Shown in pieces: positions 48,097-58,177 of a stretch of DNA of 64,000 nucleotides. The stretch is from Candidatus Zixiibacteriota bacterium (GTDB taxonomy: Bacteria > Zixibacteria > MSB-5A5 > GN15 > FEB-12): NCBI GenBank assembly GCA_040753875.1, contig JBFMDV010000028.1, positions 1 through 64,000 on the forward strand, given 5' to 3'. The first letter of the stretch is position 1. The number at the start of each line of letters is the position of its first letter. The position numbers and the translations under genes were made by a program. A model generated the notes under the pieces. The model searched no databases. It worked only from the letters and a program-made list of their open reading frames with translations, and was not told the origin of the DNA.

Positions 48097-50264
48097 AAAG
48101 ACTACTTCCGATCATACTTGCGTTTGCCCTTGCCGCGCCGGACGCCCGCGCGCTGATTTCGCGCGACCCGAACTTCACACTCCTGTGGAACGGATTTAAC
48201 TCGGTCTTCGTGCGGGACAGTTTTGTCGTAGCGGCAGGCAACGATGGACTGATGGTGCTCCGGTATGATTCAGCAACTTCATTGTACGGTCCGGTGACGA
48301 CACGATTTCTGGATTCGCGTCCGGCCCGCCTGAAGGTCACGGCGGACGTGATGAGTGTACAGACCGATGCGCAAACGCTTTACTTCTACGACCTAAGCCG
48401 CCTTCCGGAACTGGCCCAACTGGGATACGCCGATCTTGGTGGGACGCCGATCACAGACTTCGATCTGCACGGCCAGAGTCTATTTGTCTGCCGTGGATTC
48501 AAGGGGCTCTGGCGGTATCAACTGACCAACTACTCGTCCCCGCAGTTTATCGATTCGAGCATGCTGGGGATCCACTATGTGCAAGTGCAGTCCAACGACA
48601 GCGAACTGCTGGCACTGGACGACTACAACGGGATTCTTCGATACCGGCTCGACACAGTCGGGTTCGGAACGTTCATCGACTATCTATACATTCCGTTCCG
48701 AGTAAGCTCGTTTCTCGCGTTTGACTCGACTATCGCGCTGAGTACCGACACCGACGCCGTTATGCTGGCGCGCTTTGGTGCCGCAGGCCCCACGATATTC
48801 GATACCATTGGTCTATTCTCGGTGCCTCAACGCATGTATGCGATTGACACGATGCTGGTCGTTACCAATGACGACATGAACCTGGTGGAAGTGGTCAGCC
48901 TTCGGAGCTTCACGGTCTTCCATTCGTATCTGCTGGATGCTCCTGCTCTGAACAAACAGGCAGCGGTTTTTGAGCGGTATGGCGAGAATTTCATCATGTT
49001 CGCCGGTGCCTCAGGAGGCCTTCTTACCTATTCGCTCGACGAACTCTGGTTCAATCCTGCACCGCGCCAGGGGCTGGGACGGCCGGGCAATATCACGGGC
49101 CTGGCGATGATCGATAACCGGCTGTATACGGCCGGCGTCGCGAATCCGCTCGATGCTTATTCGCTGGCCCTTGATGGAAACCCGACCTTCGATACGACCT
49201 ACCTGCAGGGACTGAATCAGGTGTCGGCCATGACCAACAATGGTGATACGTTGTTCGTGCAGTACACGCAGATGAAGCGTGTGTTCATTCTGGAGATGCG
49301 GCCGGAATCGCTGGCCTTTGGGGGTGCGATCCTCAACGATGCCGACCCGGTTGTTCAGCTCCTGTTCAACCCGCACTACATCGACACCCTCAGGTCGTTC
49401 TTTGTCGCTCAGGAGACCAAGGTGCGGCTGTACACGATCTCCGACCCTGACGCCGACTCCAACCCAGGCTTGATTTTGCCGGCAGGGTCGGTTTCCGTAC
49501 TGGGGAGGATACGTCGAATAGCCGTACTGGACTCGGTGCTCTGCATTGCGAGCAACAAAGGACTCTGGCTCTACCGCATCTACAATGATTTCACGACCGA
49601 TTATCGGACACATATCGACCTGACCGCCGAGGCGAATCATCTGCTTCCATATCAGGGGAAGCTGCTGGTCTTCGATGCCAATGATATGGTGGTGTTTGAT
49701 ATCACCGACCCGGCATTGCCGGTAGTCGATACGACTATCGCCATGCCGTTCGGCGTGTATGGCGCCACGTTCGCCGAAGATCGCCTGTATACCGTGGGAC
49801 CGTACGGGATCATGGTGTTCGATGCCACGGGTCCGTTACCGAGCTTGCTTGACTATGGTGGGCGGTCCGGTTCACTGATCGCAGCCGAGAACGGCATCGT
49901 GGCTGTCTCCGACGGCTCCGCCATCCACATCTTCGATCTGAGAACATTCCGCACTGACTTCGTCAATAACGACAACGCCGGACCGGAGTCATTTTCGCTT
50001 GAGCAAAACTACCCCAACCCCTTCAATCCCAGCACGACCATTGCCTATTATTTGCCGTATCCTTCCCGCGTTGATCTGATCGTGTACAACATCCTCGGGC
50101 AGGAAGTGATCACGCTTGTCGACGAGGTGCGACCGGCCGGAATCCACACAGTCGAATGGGACGGCAGTACCAGCGCCGGTTCTCCCGCGAGCACAGGTGT
50201 GTACTTCTATCGCTTGACAGCCGGCGAACGGACCGAGACGCGTAAGATGATTCTCCTGAAATAA
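48093..50264 (+). CDS. Propeller-like secreted protein with type IX secretion tail
   Basis: This 723-residue protein starts inside the stop of the subtilase gene (ATGA overlap), so it is translationally coupled to it. It has a signal peptide (residues 1-20), then about 600 residues of blade-like repeats of the LVIVD type (FVVAAGNDGLMVLRYDS, LFVCRGFKGLWRYQL). It ends in a Por-type tail (LEQNYPNPFNPSTTI to VYFYRLTAGERTE). No catalytic motif was seen. Coupling to a subtilase suggests a surface complex or a partner of the protease, which is inference. Confidence 0.85.
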   Translation: MKRLLPIILAFALAAPDARALISRDPNFTLLWNGFNSVFVRDSFVVAAGNDGLMVLRYDSATSLYGPVTTRFLDSRPARLKVTADVMSVQTDAQTLYFYDLSRLPELAQLGYADLGGTPITDFDLHGQSLFVCRGFKGLWRYQLTNYSSPQFIDSSMLGIHYVQVQSNDSELLALDDYNGILRYRLDTVGFGTFIDYLYIPFRVSSFLAFDSTIALSTDTDAVMLARFGAAGPTIFDTIGLFSVPQRMYAIDTMLVVTNDDMNLVEVVSLRSFTVFHSYLLDAPALNKQAAVFERYGENFIMFAGASGGLLTYSLDELWFNPAPRQGLGRPGNITGLAMIDNRLYTAGVANPLDAYSLALDGNPTFDTTYLQGLNQVSAMTNNGDTLFVQYTQMKRVFILEMRPESLAFGGAILNDADPVVQLLFNPHYIDTLRSFFVAQETKVRLYTISDPDADSNPGLILPAGSVSVLGRIRRIAVLDSVLCIASNKGLWLYRIYNDFTTDYRTHIDLTAEANHLLPYQGKLLVFDANDMVVFDITDPALPVVDTTIAMPFGVYGATFAEDRLYTVGPYGIMVFDATGPLPSLLDYGGRSGSLIAAENGIVAVSDGSAIHIFDLRTFRTDFVNNDNAGPESFSLEQNYPNPFNPSTTIAYYLPYPSRVDLIVYNILGQEVITLVDEVRPAGIHTVEWDGSTSAGSPASTGVYFYRLTAGERTETRKMILLK

Positions 50265-50292
50265 CTCAGTGAGCCTGTGCCGTGATCTGCCC

Positions 50293-52878
50293 ATGAAACC
50301 GCTCTCCTGCCTTGCCATCGCCGCTGCTGTTTTACTCCTGGCGGTCCCACTTTCTGCAGGGACTTTCGTCACCAACTCGACAGCCGATTCGCACGACGTA
50401 AACCCCGGCGACGGAATCTGCGGCGACCATATCGACGTGGTTAGTTCGCACTGCACTGTCAGAGCGGCTATTGAAGAAGCGAACGCCATACCCGGGCCGG
50501 ATACAATCGTCGTGACAGCATCGGAGATTCCGCACATACTTGCGTTCGGTACATTGACGGTGACCGACAACGGTACAGCTATCCGCGGCGAGTCGGGTAC
50601 GAGCATGCTCGACGGGCTTAATAATCCGTTTGGCGCTCCGATCCTCGACTTGTTGTCAGACAGCAATAGCGTTACCGGAATGTCATTTCAGCGTTCCCGT
50701 GGCGACGCCCTGGTCGTATCCGGGAGTTTCAATGTCATAGGTGGCGGCTCGAGCGAAGAGGGGAATCGGTTCGTCAATAATGGGCTGGACCTTCCGGACA
50801 GCTACGCGCTGCGAATTTCAGGAAAATCGGCCTCAGGGAATCTCATACTTCACAACTTCATCGGCATGACCGGCAACGGCACCGAACCGTTCGGCAACAG
50901 CAACGGGATAGCCATCGACAACGAAGCGCACGACAACGTGGTGGGCCGAGCTTCGAGCGCCTGGGCGAATCTGATATCGGGCAACAAAGGGTACGGTGTG
51001 CTGATCTCGGGAGGTGCACATGATAATGAGATCCTTGGCAATGTCATCGGTGCTGATATTACCGGCACCCGTGTGGCGCCGAACGGGTCAGGCGGAATTC
51101 TCGTGCGGAGCGGCGCGCATGACAACATGATCGGTAACCAGATCGACTCCTCCGGCAATATCATTTCAGGAAATGACGGTAATGGCATTACCGTCACGGG
51201 CAGCACCACGACAGAGAATTACGTATGCCGGAATCTGATCGGACCGGACATTACCGGTCTGCTCCCGCTTGCTAACGGCGGCGACGGCGTACGCATCGAG
51301 AATGGCGCGCACAGCAATTATATAGGCGGTTGTGTGGTGTCATCAGGCAATATCATCTCGGGCAACCGCGGTAGCGGGATCAGACTCACCGGTACGGGGA
51401 CCTCACAAAACCAAATCTCGCACAATTGGATTGGCCCGGATATCCGTGGCTTCGGCGGTTTTTCAAGCGGCCAGGACAACAGCAACGGAATTTATCTTGG
51501 TGAAGGTGCGTCCGAGAATATCGTCGGCGGTACAATGGCTGACCGAAATGTCATATCTGGCAACAACTACTGCGGGGTATTGCTGACCAGTACAGGGACC
51601 AATGCCAACCGCATTTCCGGCAATTTCATCGGGACATCGACGGCCGGTTCCAGCACTCTGGAGAACGGCTGCGGTGTCATGATACAAAACGGCGCCTCGC
51701 ACAATGTTGTCGGCGGCAACGCGATGACAGAAGGGAATGTCATCTCAGGCAACCGGGGACTGTTGTTCCCCTATGGAGCCGGGGTTGCGATCTATGATGA
51801 GGGGACGAACTATAATCAGGTGACAGGAAACAAGATCGGGACCGACAGCACCGGCACACGCGCCGTGCGAAATGGCTCGGCAGGCATAATTATCGGTGCC
51901 GGCGCTCAGCACAATCAAGTCGGCGGTACAAGTTTGGCAGAGCGAAATCTCATCTCAGGAAATGGTTCCGGTGCGATTGTACCTTCACTCGGACGCGGTG
52001 TCCATTTGTTCGGGAATGGAACATCCTTCAATCAGATTATCGGAAACGCGATAGGTCTTTCATCCACCGGATCAGTGCTGGCAAATGCCGGTAACGGCAT
52101 TGCGCTGGTCGACGGTGCCACCGACAATCAGGTCGGCGGGTCCGATGACACCTACGGCAACGCCATCGCATTTAACCGTGGACACGCGGTGTACCTCGCC
52201 GATACAGGCACGTTCGATAACAGCATCAGACACAACTCCATGTACACGAATGACAGTCTTGGAATCGCGATTCGCCGGAGCGCCCAGCGCTCGATAACCG
52301 CTCCGAGCATTCTCGTTATGGACAACGATACGGTGACCGGCATCGGAGCGCCGCCGCTCGGTGTGGTCGATCTGTATCTGGCGGCAAGTGATCCATCGGG
52401 GCGTGGCGAAGGCAAGAAATGGCTGGCTACGACGACCGCCGACATCAATGGCAGTTTCAAAATGACGGCCGCCGGTTTGGGATCAGTCGATACCCTCACG
52501 GCTCAGGCTACTGACATCGAGGGAAACAGTTCGGAGTTTTCCATCAATGTGCCGGTGGGCCAGGTGACTGACATTTCCGATGAGGGTGGCGAACTGCCGG
52601 CGGCGTTCAGGTTGGAGCAGAACTATCCCAACCCGTTTAATGCGTCCACACAGATTGCGTACTCACTCCCCAGTGCCGGACTGGTCGAACTCAAAATCTA
52701 CAACATCGTGGGACAATTGCTGGCAACACTTGTGAGTACCCCACAGTCCGCCGGCAATCATGTGGCGGTATGGGACGGGCGAAACGATGCCGGAATTGTG
52801 GTGTCCAGCGGCGTGTATTGGTATCGACTGACAACGGCTGATCGAACCGAAAGCAGGAAAATGCTGCTGCTTAAGTGA
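50293..52878 (+). CDS. Parallel beta-helix secreted protein with type IX secretion tail
   Basis: This 861-residue protein has a signal peptide (residues 1-23) and a CSLREA-type motif (GDGICGD, then HCTVRAAIEEANAIPG). A right-handed beta-helix of many imperfect 22-40 residue repeats follows, such as NVISGNNYCGVLLT, HNVVGGNAM and GNVISGNRG (about 120-680). It ends in a Por-type tail (LEQNYPNPFNASTQI to VYWYRLTTADRTE). It is the third gene of the operon. An in-frame GTG at 50269 is an alternative start, only 5 bp after the upstream stop. Beta-helices of this kind often bind or cut polysaccharides, but no active site is recognised. Confidence 0.87.
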   Translation: MKPLSCLAIAAAVLLLAVPLSAGTFVTNSTADSHDVNPGDGICGDHIDVVSSHCTVRAAIEEANAIPGPDTIVVTASEIPHILAFGTLTVTDNGTAIRGESGTSMLDGLNNPFGAPILDLLSDSNSVTGMSFQRSRGDALVVSGSFNVIGGGSSEEGNRFVNNGLDLPDSYALRISGKSASGNLILHNFIGMTGNGTEPFGNSNGIAIDNEAHDNVVGRASSAWANLISGNKGYGVLISGGAHDNEILGNVIGADITGTRVAPNGSGGILVRSGAHDNMIGNQIDSSGNIISGNDGNGITVTGSTTTENYVCRNLIGPDITGLLPLANGGDGVRIENGAHSNYIGGCVVSSGNIISGNRGSGIRLTGTGTSQNQISHNWIGPDIRGFGGFSSGQDNSNGIYLGEGASENIVGGTMADRNVISGNNYCGVLLTSTGTNANRISGNFIGTSTAGSSTLENGCGVMIQNGASHNVVGGNAMTEGNVISGNRGLLFPYGAGVAIYDEGTNYNQVTGNKIGTDSTGTRAVRNGSAGIIIGAGAQHNQVGGTSLAERNLISGNGSGAIVPSLGRGVHLFGNGTSFNQIIGNAIGLSSTGSVLANAGNGIALVDGATDNQVGGSDDTYGNAIAFNRGHAVYLADTGTFDNSIRHNSMYTNDSLGIAIRRSAQRSITAPSILVMDNDTVTGIGAPPLGVVDLYLAASDPSGRGEGKKWLATTTADINGSFKMTAAGLGSVDTLTAQATDIEGNSSEFSINVPVGQVTDISDEGGELPAAFRLEQNYPNPFNASTQIAYSLPSAGLVELKIYNIVGQLLATLVSTPQSAGNHVAVWDGRNDAGIVVSSGVYWYRLTTADRTESRKMLLLK

Positions 52879-52892
52879 GGACCATATTGTGC

Positions 52893-53369
52893 CTAATCAA
52901 GTTGCCGACTCAGTTTCTGAATCACCCCCCACTCCTTTGCCGTCACCGGCTGGATTGAAAGCCGACTCCCCTTCTGGCAGACCATCATCTTCTCCAACCC
53001 TTTTGTCTGCCGTAGAACTGCGAGCGGGATGACATCGGGCAGTTTCAATTTGAACTTCACGTCAACCATAAACCAGATCGGGTTCTGTTCCGTAGCTTTT
53101 GGATCGAAATACGGATTGGTCCGGTCACGAGCGGTATGATCAGGGTAACCGGACCGGACAACCTCGGCTATGCCCGCGACACCCACAACATCGGTTGAGC
53201 TGTGATAGAACAGGACCTCGTCTCCTACTTGAACCAGATCGCGCAAGGTATTCCGCGACTGGTAATTGCGCACGCCACTCCATGGCGCGGTTTGACCCGG
53301 GCTGTGCGCCAGATCGTCTATTGAGAACTCGCTCGGCTCGGACTTGAAAAGCCAGTAACGTTTGGGCAT
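52893..53369 (-). CDS. EVE-domain protein
   Basis: This 158-residue protein is a full EVE/Thy28-like (PUA-fold) domain: YWLFKSEPSEFSIDDL, SGVRNYQSRNTLRDL, GDEVLFYHS and NPIWFMVDVKF. EVE domains bind modified bases in RNA or DNA, such as 5-methylcytosine, by flipping them into a pocket. The start at 53369 was chosen because the domain begins there and a GGAG lies upstream. It is convergent with the beta-helix gene, with 14 bp between the stops. Confidence 0.92.
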   Translation of the reverse strand: MPKRYWLFKSEPSEFSIDDLAHSPGQTAPWSGVRNYQSRNTLRDLVQVGDEVLFYHSSTDVVGVAGIAEVVRSGYPDHTARDRTNPYFDPKATEQNPIWFMVDVKFKLKLPDVIPLAVLRQTKGLEKMMVCQKGSRLSIQPVTAKEWGVIQKLSRQLD

Positions 53370-53468
53370 CAAACTGTTTCTCCGGCAGATAAATAACACA
53401 GAGATTCTCCGATTTCAAGCCTGCTTAAACGTCTTGACCTAATCGTAAACAGGCCAATAAGATACTGG

Positions 53469-53496
53469 TTGACAAATGGGGCGTTTTTTGTACTTT
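53469..53496 (+). promoter_or_regulatory. Promoter of the subtilase-dockerin gene
   Basis: TTGACA (53469-53474), a 16-bp spacer and TACTTT (53491-53496). The expected transcript would start about 65 nt before the start codon. Confidence 0.55.
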
Positions 53497-53569
53497 ACAC
53501 ACGATGCATAATATTATGCCCATGTTCTTACCATTTGAGATCAACTGCTCATAATACAAGGGAATGACC

Positions 53570-56500
53570 ATGAGACCACAGTCGCGACTCGCAGTCATCG
53601 TCTCCCTCATGATTCTGATTCTGACCGCCGGCAGCGCGCTGGCGGACCTGGACTTCGCTGTCAAACTCCGCACGGGTGACGTTTACACAACCACCAACAA
53701 AACCGCCATGCCGGCTTCAGCGGGGTTGGTAGATAAGCACATTTTGATACAATTCAATGGCCCCGTAACGGACCAGGAGAAAGCCCGCCTGACAACGCTT
53801 GGCATCGAGGTACTCGATTACGTCCCTTACTATGCCTACACCGCGCGCGTGACCCGCGCCTTCGATGCCTCGAAGCTCGATGCCTATCGTGTGCGCTGGT
53901 ACGGCGAGATCAAGGCCGACTATAAAATATCCCCATATATCACCGAGGTAGGCATCAAACCGTGGGCGCGTCGGGGCGGCGATTTGGTGCAGTATACGAT
54001 AGTGCTGCATCGCGACGAAGATATCGATTTCTGGAGCACTGAACTCCAGGCACAGCTTGGTGCGCAGATCGTCGGCCAGGAACGCACGACCAATGCGATT
54101 GAGTTGATAATTCCTGAACCGTCTTTTTATCGACTGTCCGAGTTGGACGCTATTGTCTGGATCGAGCCGGCGCCACCGGACCCGATTGAATACAACAACT
54201 CTGCCCGCGTCAACACCAACGCCGAAGTGGCGCAAGCCGCGCCAATGAATCTATCGGGTCTTGGGGTGTCGGTGGCCGAATGGGATGGTGGCGGCGTGGA
54301 CGGAAATCACAATGATTTCGGCCGTCGGGTGACCTCGATGGACGGAGCTGCGATTGCCACCCACGCGACACATGTGGCCGGGACCGTGCTCGGTTCCGGC
54401 TCTGAATCGGGCGGGACCTATCGCGGCATGGCGCCTGAGGCAGAACTGCTGTCCTATTTGTGGTGGGGCAGCGCTTCATCGGCGTTCAATCAGTATTCAA
54501 ACGTGATCAATAACTACAACGCCACCATAAGCACAAACTCGTGGGGGTACGGGGTCGGTAACCCGGCCACGCAGGCAGCGTGCGAAGCGACGCTCGGCAA
54601 CTATTACAGCGAGGATGCCACGCTCGACAATTTGGTGCGAGGTTCCGCAGGTGAACCGATAGTCATCTGCTGGGCGGCCGGGAATCAGCGGGGCAGTTCC
54701 TCCTCCTATTGCGGTTCGATCGGCTGGACGTATAACACCGTCGATCCCCTGGCCAGCTCAAAGAACGTGATCACTGTCGGGGCGATCAATTCAAACAACA
54801 GCAGCATGACCAGTTTTTCATCGTGGGGCCCCACCGACGATGGTCGCATTAAGCCGGACGTCGTTGGACCCGGCTGCCAGAGTAACGACGATGGCGGCTT
54901 AACCAGTACCAGACCAGGGTCAGGGTACACGGTGTTGTGCGGTACCTCGATGGCCACACCGGCGGTGGCCGGGGTTGTGGCTTTGGTACGAGAGTCGTGG
55001 GACCTGCATTTCGCACCATCAAACCCGCTATCTTCGACCATAAAGGGAGTTCTGATAAACACGGCCATCGATCTGGGGAATGTCGGTCCGGACTTCGCGA
55101 ATGGCCACGGTAAAGTGGATGCTGTCGCGGCCTGTAACAAGATCGCCGTCGGTGGGCCCTCGTATCAGGAAAATCAGATATCGACCGGGCAAACGCAGGT
55201 CTATGACTTGACAGTTCCAAGCGGCGCTGCCAAAGTTAAGCTCACGCTGGTGTGGGATGATCCTGGGGGAGCGGGGATCGCCGGGAAGAACCTCATCAAC
55301 GATCTCGACCTGACTTTGGTGGATCCGTTTGGCGCCGAACATCAGCCATGGGTGCTCAATCCGCTGATTCCGAGCCTGGCGGCGACCACCGCTGTGGATC
55401 GAACGAACAACGTCGAGACGGTCGAGTTGGACAACCCGCAGCCGGGGCTATGGAGCGCCAGGGTCAACGGGTACAATATCCCAAATGGCCCCCAGAGTTA
55501 TTCGTTGGTGTTTACGCCGGACAGCATCTACACGCCCGGCAACCTCTTAGCGCTGGCTGTGTATGATAACGGCGATCAAGTCCAGAATGCCGGGACACAA
55601 GTGCCTGTACCGTTCTGGGTCTCGAATGTGGGCGCTACCTCCGATTCTGTGCATGTCACAATTTCCGATAATCGCGGCTGGCTACTTTCGAATGTCGACA
55701 CCATCGTCATACTGAATCAGTTTGATTCATCGTACGTCCCGGTCACAGCACAGATTCCCGGAGGATTGCTGGCCGGTGACAGCACGCTCGTTACGTGTAG
55801 CGCCGTCAGCGAAACCGACACAGTAGTGACTGCACAGGGCGTAGTGGAGCTCTCCGTCGCCGCAGTTCATGTCATCAGTGTAGCGCCGCCGACGGCAGAC
55901 ACGGTCCCGTCACCGACGTCGTACCCGTTCTCGGCAATGGTCCGCAACGAAGGGAACGCCTTCAACACGATCACGGTGTCGCCATCCGATCAACGGCAGT
56001 GGGCATTCTCACCGGCGAACCGCGTAGTCGGTATTTCACCAGGAGACAGTGCCGTTGTGTCCTTCACACTGGCAGTGCCGCCCGAAGAAGCTCATATGGC
56101 AACTAATCAGGTTACCCTGAATGCCACCAGCACGGGCGGAGCAACCGATGCACCGGTGTTCGTTCTAACCGTCTACAACCCTTTTCCGCCCCCCACGCTG
56201 CTGATACCCGATGCCTCCGCGTACACGCAGAGCCGCACGCCGGAGTTTGCATGGACTAAAGAATCAGGGACGACGTTCCGGTTGTATGTCGCGCAGGACA
56301 GCTCGATGACCTCCCCGATCCGCAACTACGGAAGCTTGACAGATACCGTCTTCAGTCTGCCGCCAGCCGACTCTCTGATTGATGGCGTCTACTATTGGGC
56401 AGTGCGGCTATACGTGGGGGTGGACTCGTCATCGCTCCAGCGATACCCGCACAGGGTAGTAGTGGACAATACGCCGCCAACATCAGTGGGCGCGGTTTCA

Positions 56501-57295
56501 CCCATCAATCGTTACGACAGCTTAATAACCGTGATCTTCACGCTCTCCGGGACACCACCTCCCCCATATGTGGGCAAGGCTCCCGAATGGAATGAGATTC
56601 AGGTGGCTAATGACTCAACCTTCGGCTCCCTCATCTCGACTCTGGCGCTTGATGCGTTTACTGTCCCGGCTGCCGGCGTTCTTCCAGAAGGGCGGCTGTA
56701 CTGGCGTGCCCGCCGAGTGGATTCTGCCGGCAATGCTACGGCGTTCACACCGGTCGTGAACTTCGTGCACGACACGCAGACTCCGCCAATTCCGACACCG
56801 ACATTCCCGGCTAACGCCGCGACCATCGGTGGTGATCTCGTGTTTCGTTGGGACGCCGGCCCAGTGCCGCCGTATGAACGCTCGGCTGAGTTCTATTTCC
56901 TGCACGTTTCCAATCGCGCCGACTTCGCCGACTACAGCACCTTCGCCGATTTCCTGTTTGCGGACAGTCAACTGATACAGTCGCCGCCGCTTGTTGAAGG
57001 GACAACGTATTATTGGCGGGTGAAGACCATCGACTCGGCCGGATTCTACTCCGACTACAGCGCGCCGTTTCACTTCACGTATCTCAGCTATGTCTGCGGT
57101 GATGTGGATGGCAGTCTGACCGGGCCGGATATCAGCGACCTTTCGCGGCTTGTCGACTACCTGTTCTTTGGCGGCTCTACGCCGGATCCGGTTAATGCAG
57201 CTTCATTCGACTGCAACATGACGATCGATATCTCGGACTTGACCATCCTGGTCGATTTCCTGTTTGCCGGCGGCGCGCCTCTCTGCTGCCCATAG
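53570..57295 (+). CDS. Large secreted subtilase (S8) with dockerin-like tail
   Basis: This 1241-residue protein has a signal peptide (residues 1-25) and a long propeptide-like region (26-215). The S8 domain has Asp239 (VAEWDGGGVDGNH), His265 (THATHVAGT), an oxyanion Asn (WAAGNQRG) and Ser460 (CGTSMATPAVAG). A jelly-roll domain as in KP-43-type enzymes (DLTVPSGAAKVKLTLVWDDP), several Ig-like domains and a dockerin-like tail (GPDISDLSRLVDYLF, TIDISDLTILVDFLF) follow. The second of two close ATGs was chosen for AAGGGA at good spacing. It is a probable extracellular protease, with the triad complete, unlike the broken gene at 13587. Confidence 0.93.
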   Translation: MRPQSRLAVIVSLMILILTAGSALADLDFAVKLRTGDVYTTTNKTAMPASAGLVDKHILIQFNGPVTDQEKARLTTLGIEVLDYVPYYAYTARVTRAFDASKLDAYRVRWYGEIKADYKISPYITEVGIKPWARRGGDLVQYTIVLHRDEDIDFWSTELQAQLGAQIVGQERTTNAIELIIPEPSFYRLSELDAIVWIEPAPPDPIEYNNSARVNTNAEVAQAAPMNLSGLGVSVAEWDGGGVDGNHNDFGRRVTSMDGAAIATHATHVAGTVLGSGSESGGTYRGMAPEAELLSYLWWGSASSAFNQYSNVINNYNATISTNSWGYGVGNPATQAACEATLGNYYSEDATLDNLVRGSAGEPIVICWAAGNQRGSSSSYCGSIGWTYNTVDPLASSKNVITVGAINSNNSSMTSFSSWGPTDDGRIKPDVVGPGCQSNDDGGLTSTRPGSGYTVLCGTSMATPAVAGVVALVRESWDLHFAPSNPLSSTIKGVLINTAIDLGNVGPDFANGHGKVDAVAACNKIAVGGPSYQENQISTGQTQVYDLTVPSGAAKVKLTLVWDDPGGAGIAGKNLINDLDLTLVDPFGAEHQPWVLNPLIPSLAATTAVDRTNNVETVELDNPQPGLWSARVNGYNIPNGPQSYSLVFTPDSIYTPGNLLALAVYDNGDQVQNAGTQVPVPFWVSNVGATSDSVHVTISDNRGWLLSNVDTIVILNQFDSSYVPVTAQIPGGLLAGDSTLVTCSAVSETDTVVTAQGVVELSVAAVHVISVAPPTADTVPSPTSYPFSAMVRNEGNAFNTITVSPSDQRQWAFSPANRVVGISPGDSAVVSFTLAVPPEEAHMATNQVTLNATSTGGATDAPVFVLTVYNPFPPPTLLIPDASAYTQSRTPEFAWTKESGTTFRLYVAQDSSMTSPIRNYGSLTDTVFSLPPADSLIDGVYYWAVRLYVGVDSSSLQRYPHRVVVDNTPPTSVGAVSPINRYDSLITVIFTLSGTPPPPYVGKAPEWNEIQVANDSTFGSLISTLALDAFTVPAAGVLPEGRLYWRARRVDSAGNATAFTPVVNFVHDTQTPPIPTPTFPANAATIGGDLVFRWDAGPVPPYERSAEFYFLHVSNRADFADYSTFADFLFADSQLIQSPPLVEGTTYYWRVKTIDSAGFYSDYSAPFHFTYLSYVCGDVDGSLTGPDISDLSRLVDYLFFGGSTPDPVNAASFDCNMTIDISDLTILVDFLFAGGAPLCCP

Positions 57296-57321
57296 CCAGA
57301 CTGACTGCTTGCTTTACCAAG

Positions 57322-57347
57322 GACCCGCCACGGCGGGTCTTTTTTTT
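57322..57347 (+). terminator. Intrinsic terminator
   Basis: GACCCGCC-ac-GGCGGGTC followed by a run of eight T. It is the strongest terminator in the window. Confidence 0.95.
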
Positions 57348-57400
57348 GCCTTGGACAAGACCAATCGCGAGTTTGCGTCTTTTGCAGCTATATTACTCTT

Positions 57401-58090
57401 ATGAGATTTCCCTGGAACGGCAGACACGAGGAGCAGTTCGCTGAACTGCGGGAGGCGATGGTGCTTGAGCAGATCGAGCGGCGCGGCATCACTGACCGCA
57501 CCGTACTCGACGCCATGCGTACAGTGCCACGCCATTTTTTTGTTCCCGAATCGAGTAGGGCGGACGCCTACGCCGATGGGCCGCTGTCAATTGGTCACGG
57601 CCAGACAATCTCCCAGCCATACGTGGTGGCCTCGATGACCGAGGCGTTAAGGCTTGACCATCGCAGCCGAGTTCTGGAGGTGGGGACAGGCTCGGGGTAT
57701 CAGACGGCCGTCCTCGCCGAAATTGCCGCGCGAGTGTATTCTATTGAGATTCTCCCCGACCTGTCGCAGCGTGCGACCGTCCTGTTGGCCAGACTTGGGT
57801 ACACGAATATCGAGACTTCGGTGAGAAACGGCTATCACGGCTGGCCCGAGGAGGCTCCGTTTGACGGCATCATCGTGACGGCCGCAGCCAGCCATGTACC
57901 GCCCGACCTGTTAACGCAAATGGCCGAAACCGGCCGACTGGTCATTCCGGTTCAGGAGTACGGTCCGGAACGGCAGGACCTGGTGTTGGTGGAGCGAACC
58001 GATGGCGGCCTGAAACGGCAGGTCCTGTATCAGGTCAGGTTTGTGCCGCTGGTTGAAGAAGGCGGCCTGTCGGATAACCTGGACCCATGA
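57401..58090 (+). CDS. pcm: Protein-L-isoaspartate O-methyltransferase
   Basis: This 229-residue enzyme has the SAM-binding motif RVLEVGTGSGYQTAVLAEI (about residues 88-106) and the family stretches RHFFVPESSRADAYAD, IGHGQTISQPYVVASMTEAL and DGIIVTAAASHVP. It repairs isoaspartyl residues in aged proteins by methylation from SAM. A TATATT hexamer ends six bases before the ATG and there is no Shine-Dalgarno site, so the message is probably leaderless. It starts 106 bp after the stop of the large subtilase gene, with a strong terminator between. Confidence 0.93.
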   Translation: MRFPWNGRHEEQFAELREAMVLEQIERRGITDRTVLDAMRTVPRHFFVPESSRADAYADGPLSIGHGQTISQPYVVASMTEALRLDHRSRVLEVGTGSGYQTAVLAEIAARVYSIEILPDLSQRATVLLARLGYTNIETSVRNGYHGWPEEAPFDGIIVTAAASHVPPDLLTQMAETGRLVIPVQEYGPERQDLVLVERTDGGLKRQVLYQVRFVPLVEEGGLSDNLDP

Positions 58091-58177
58091 TTTAGGCCGG
58101 AACCTTTACCGGCCAGATGCGTCATAGTACTATTGTTATCGGTATCCATACGTTCACATCGTGTAAGGAGACGCAGC

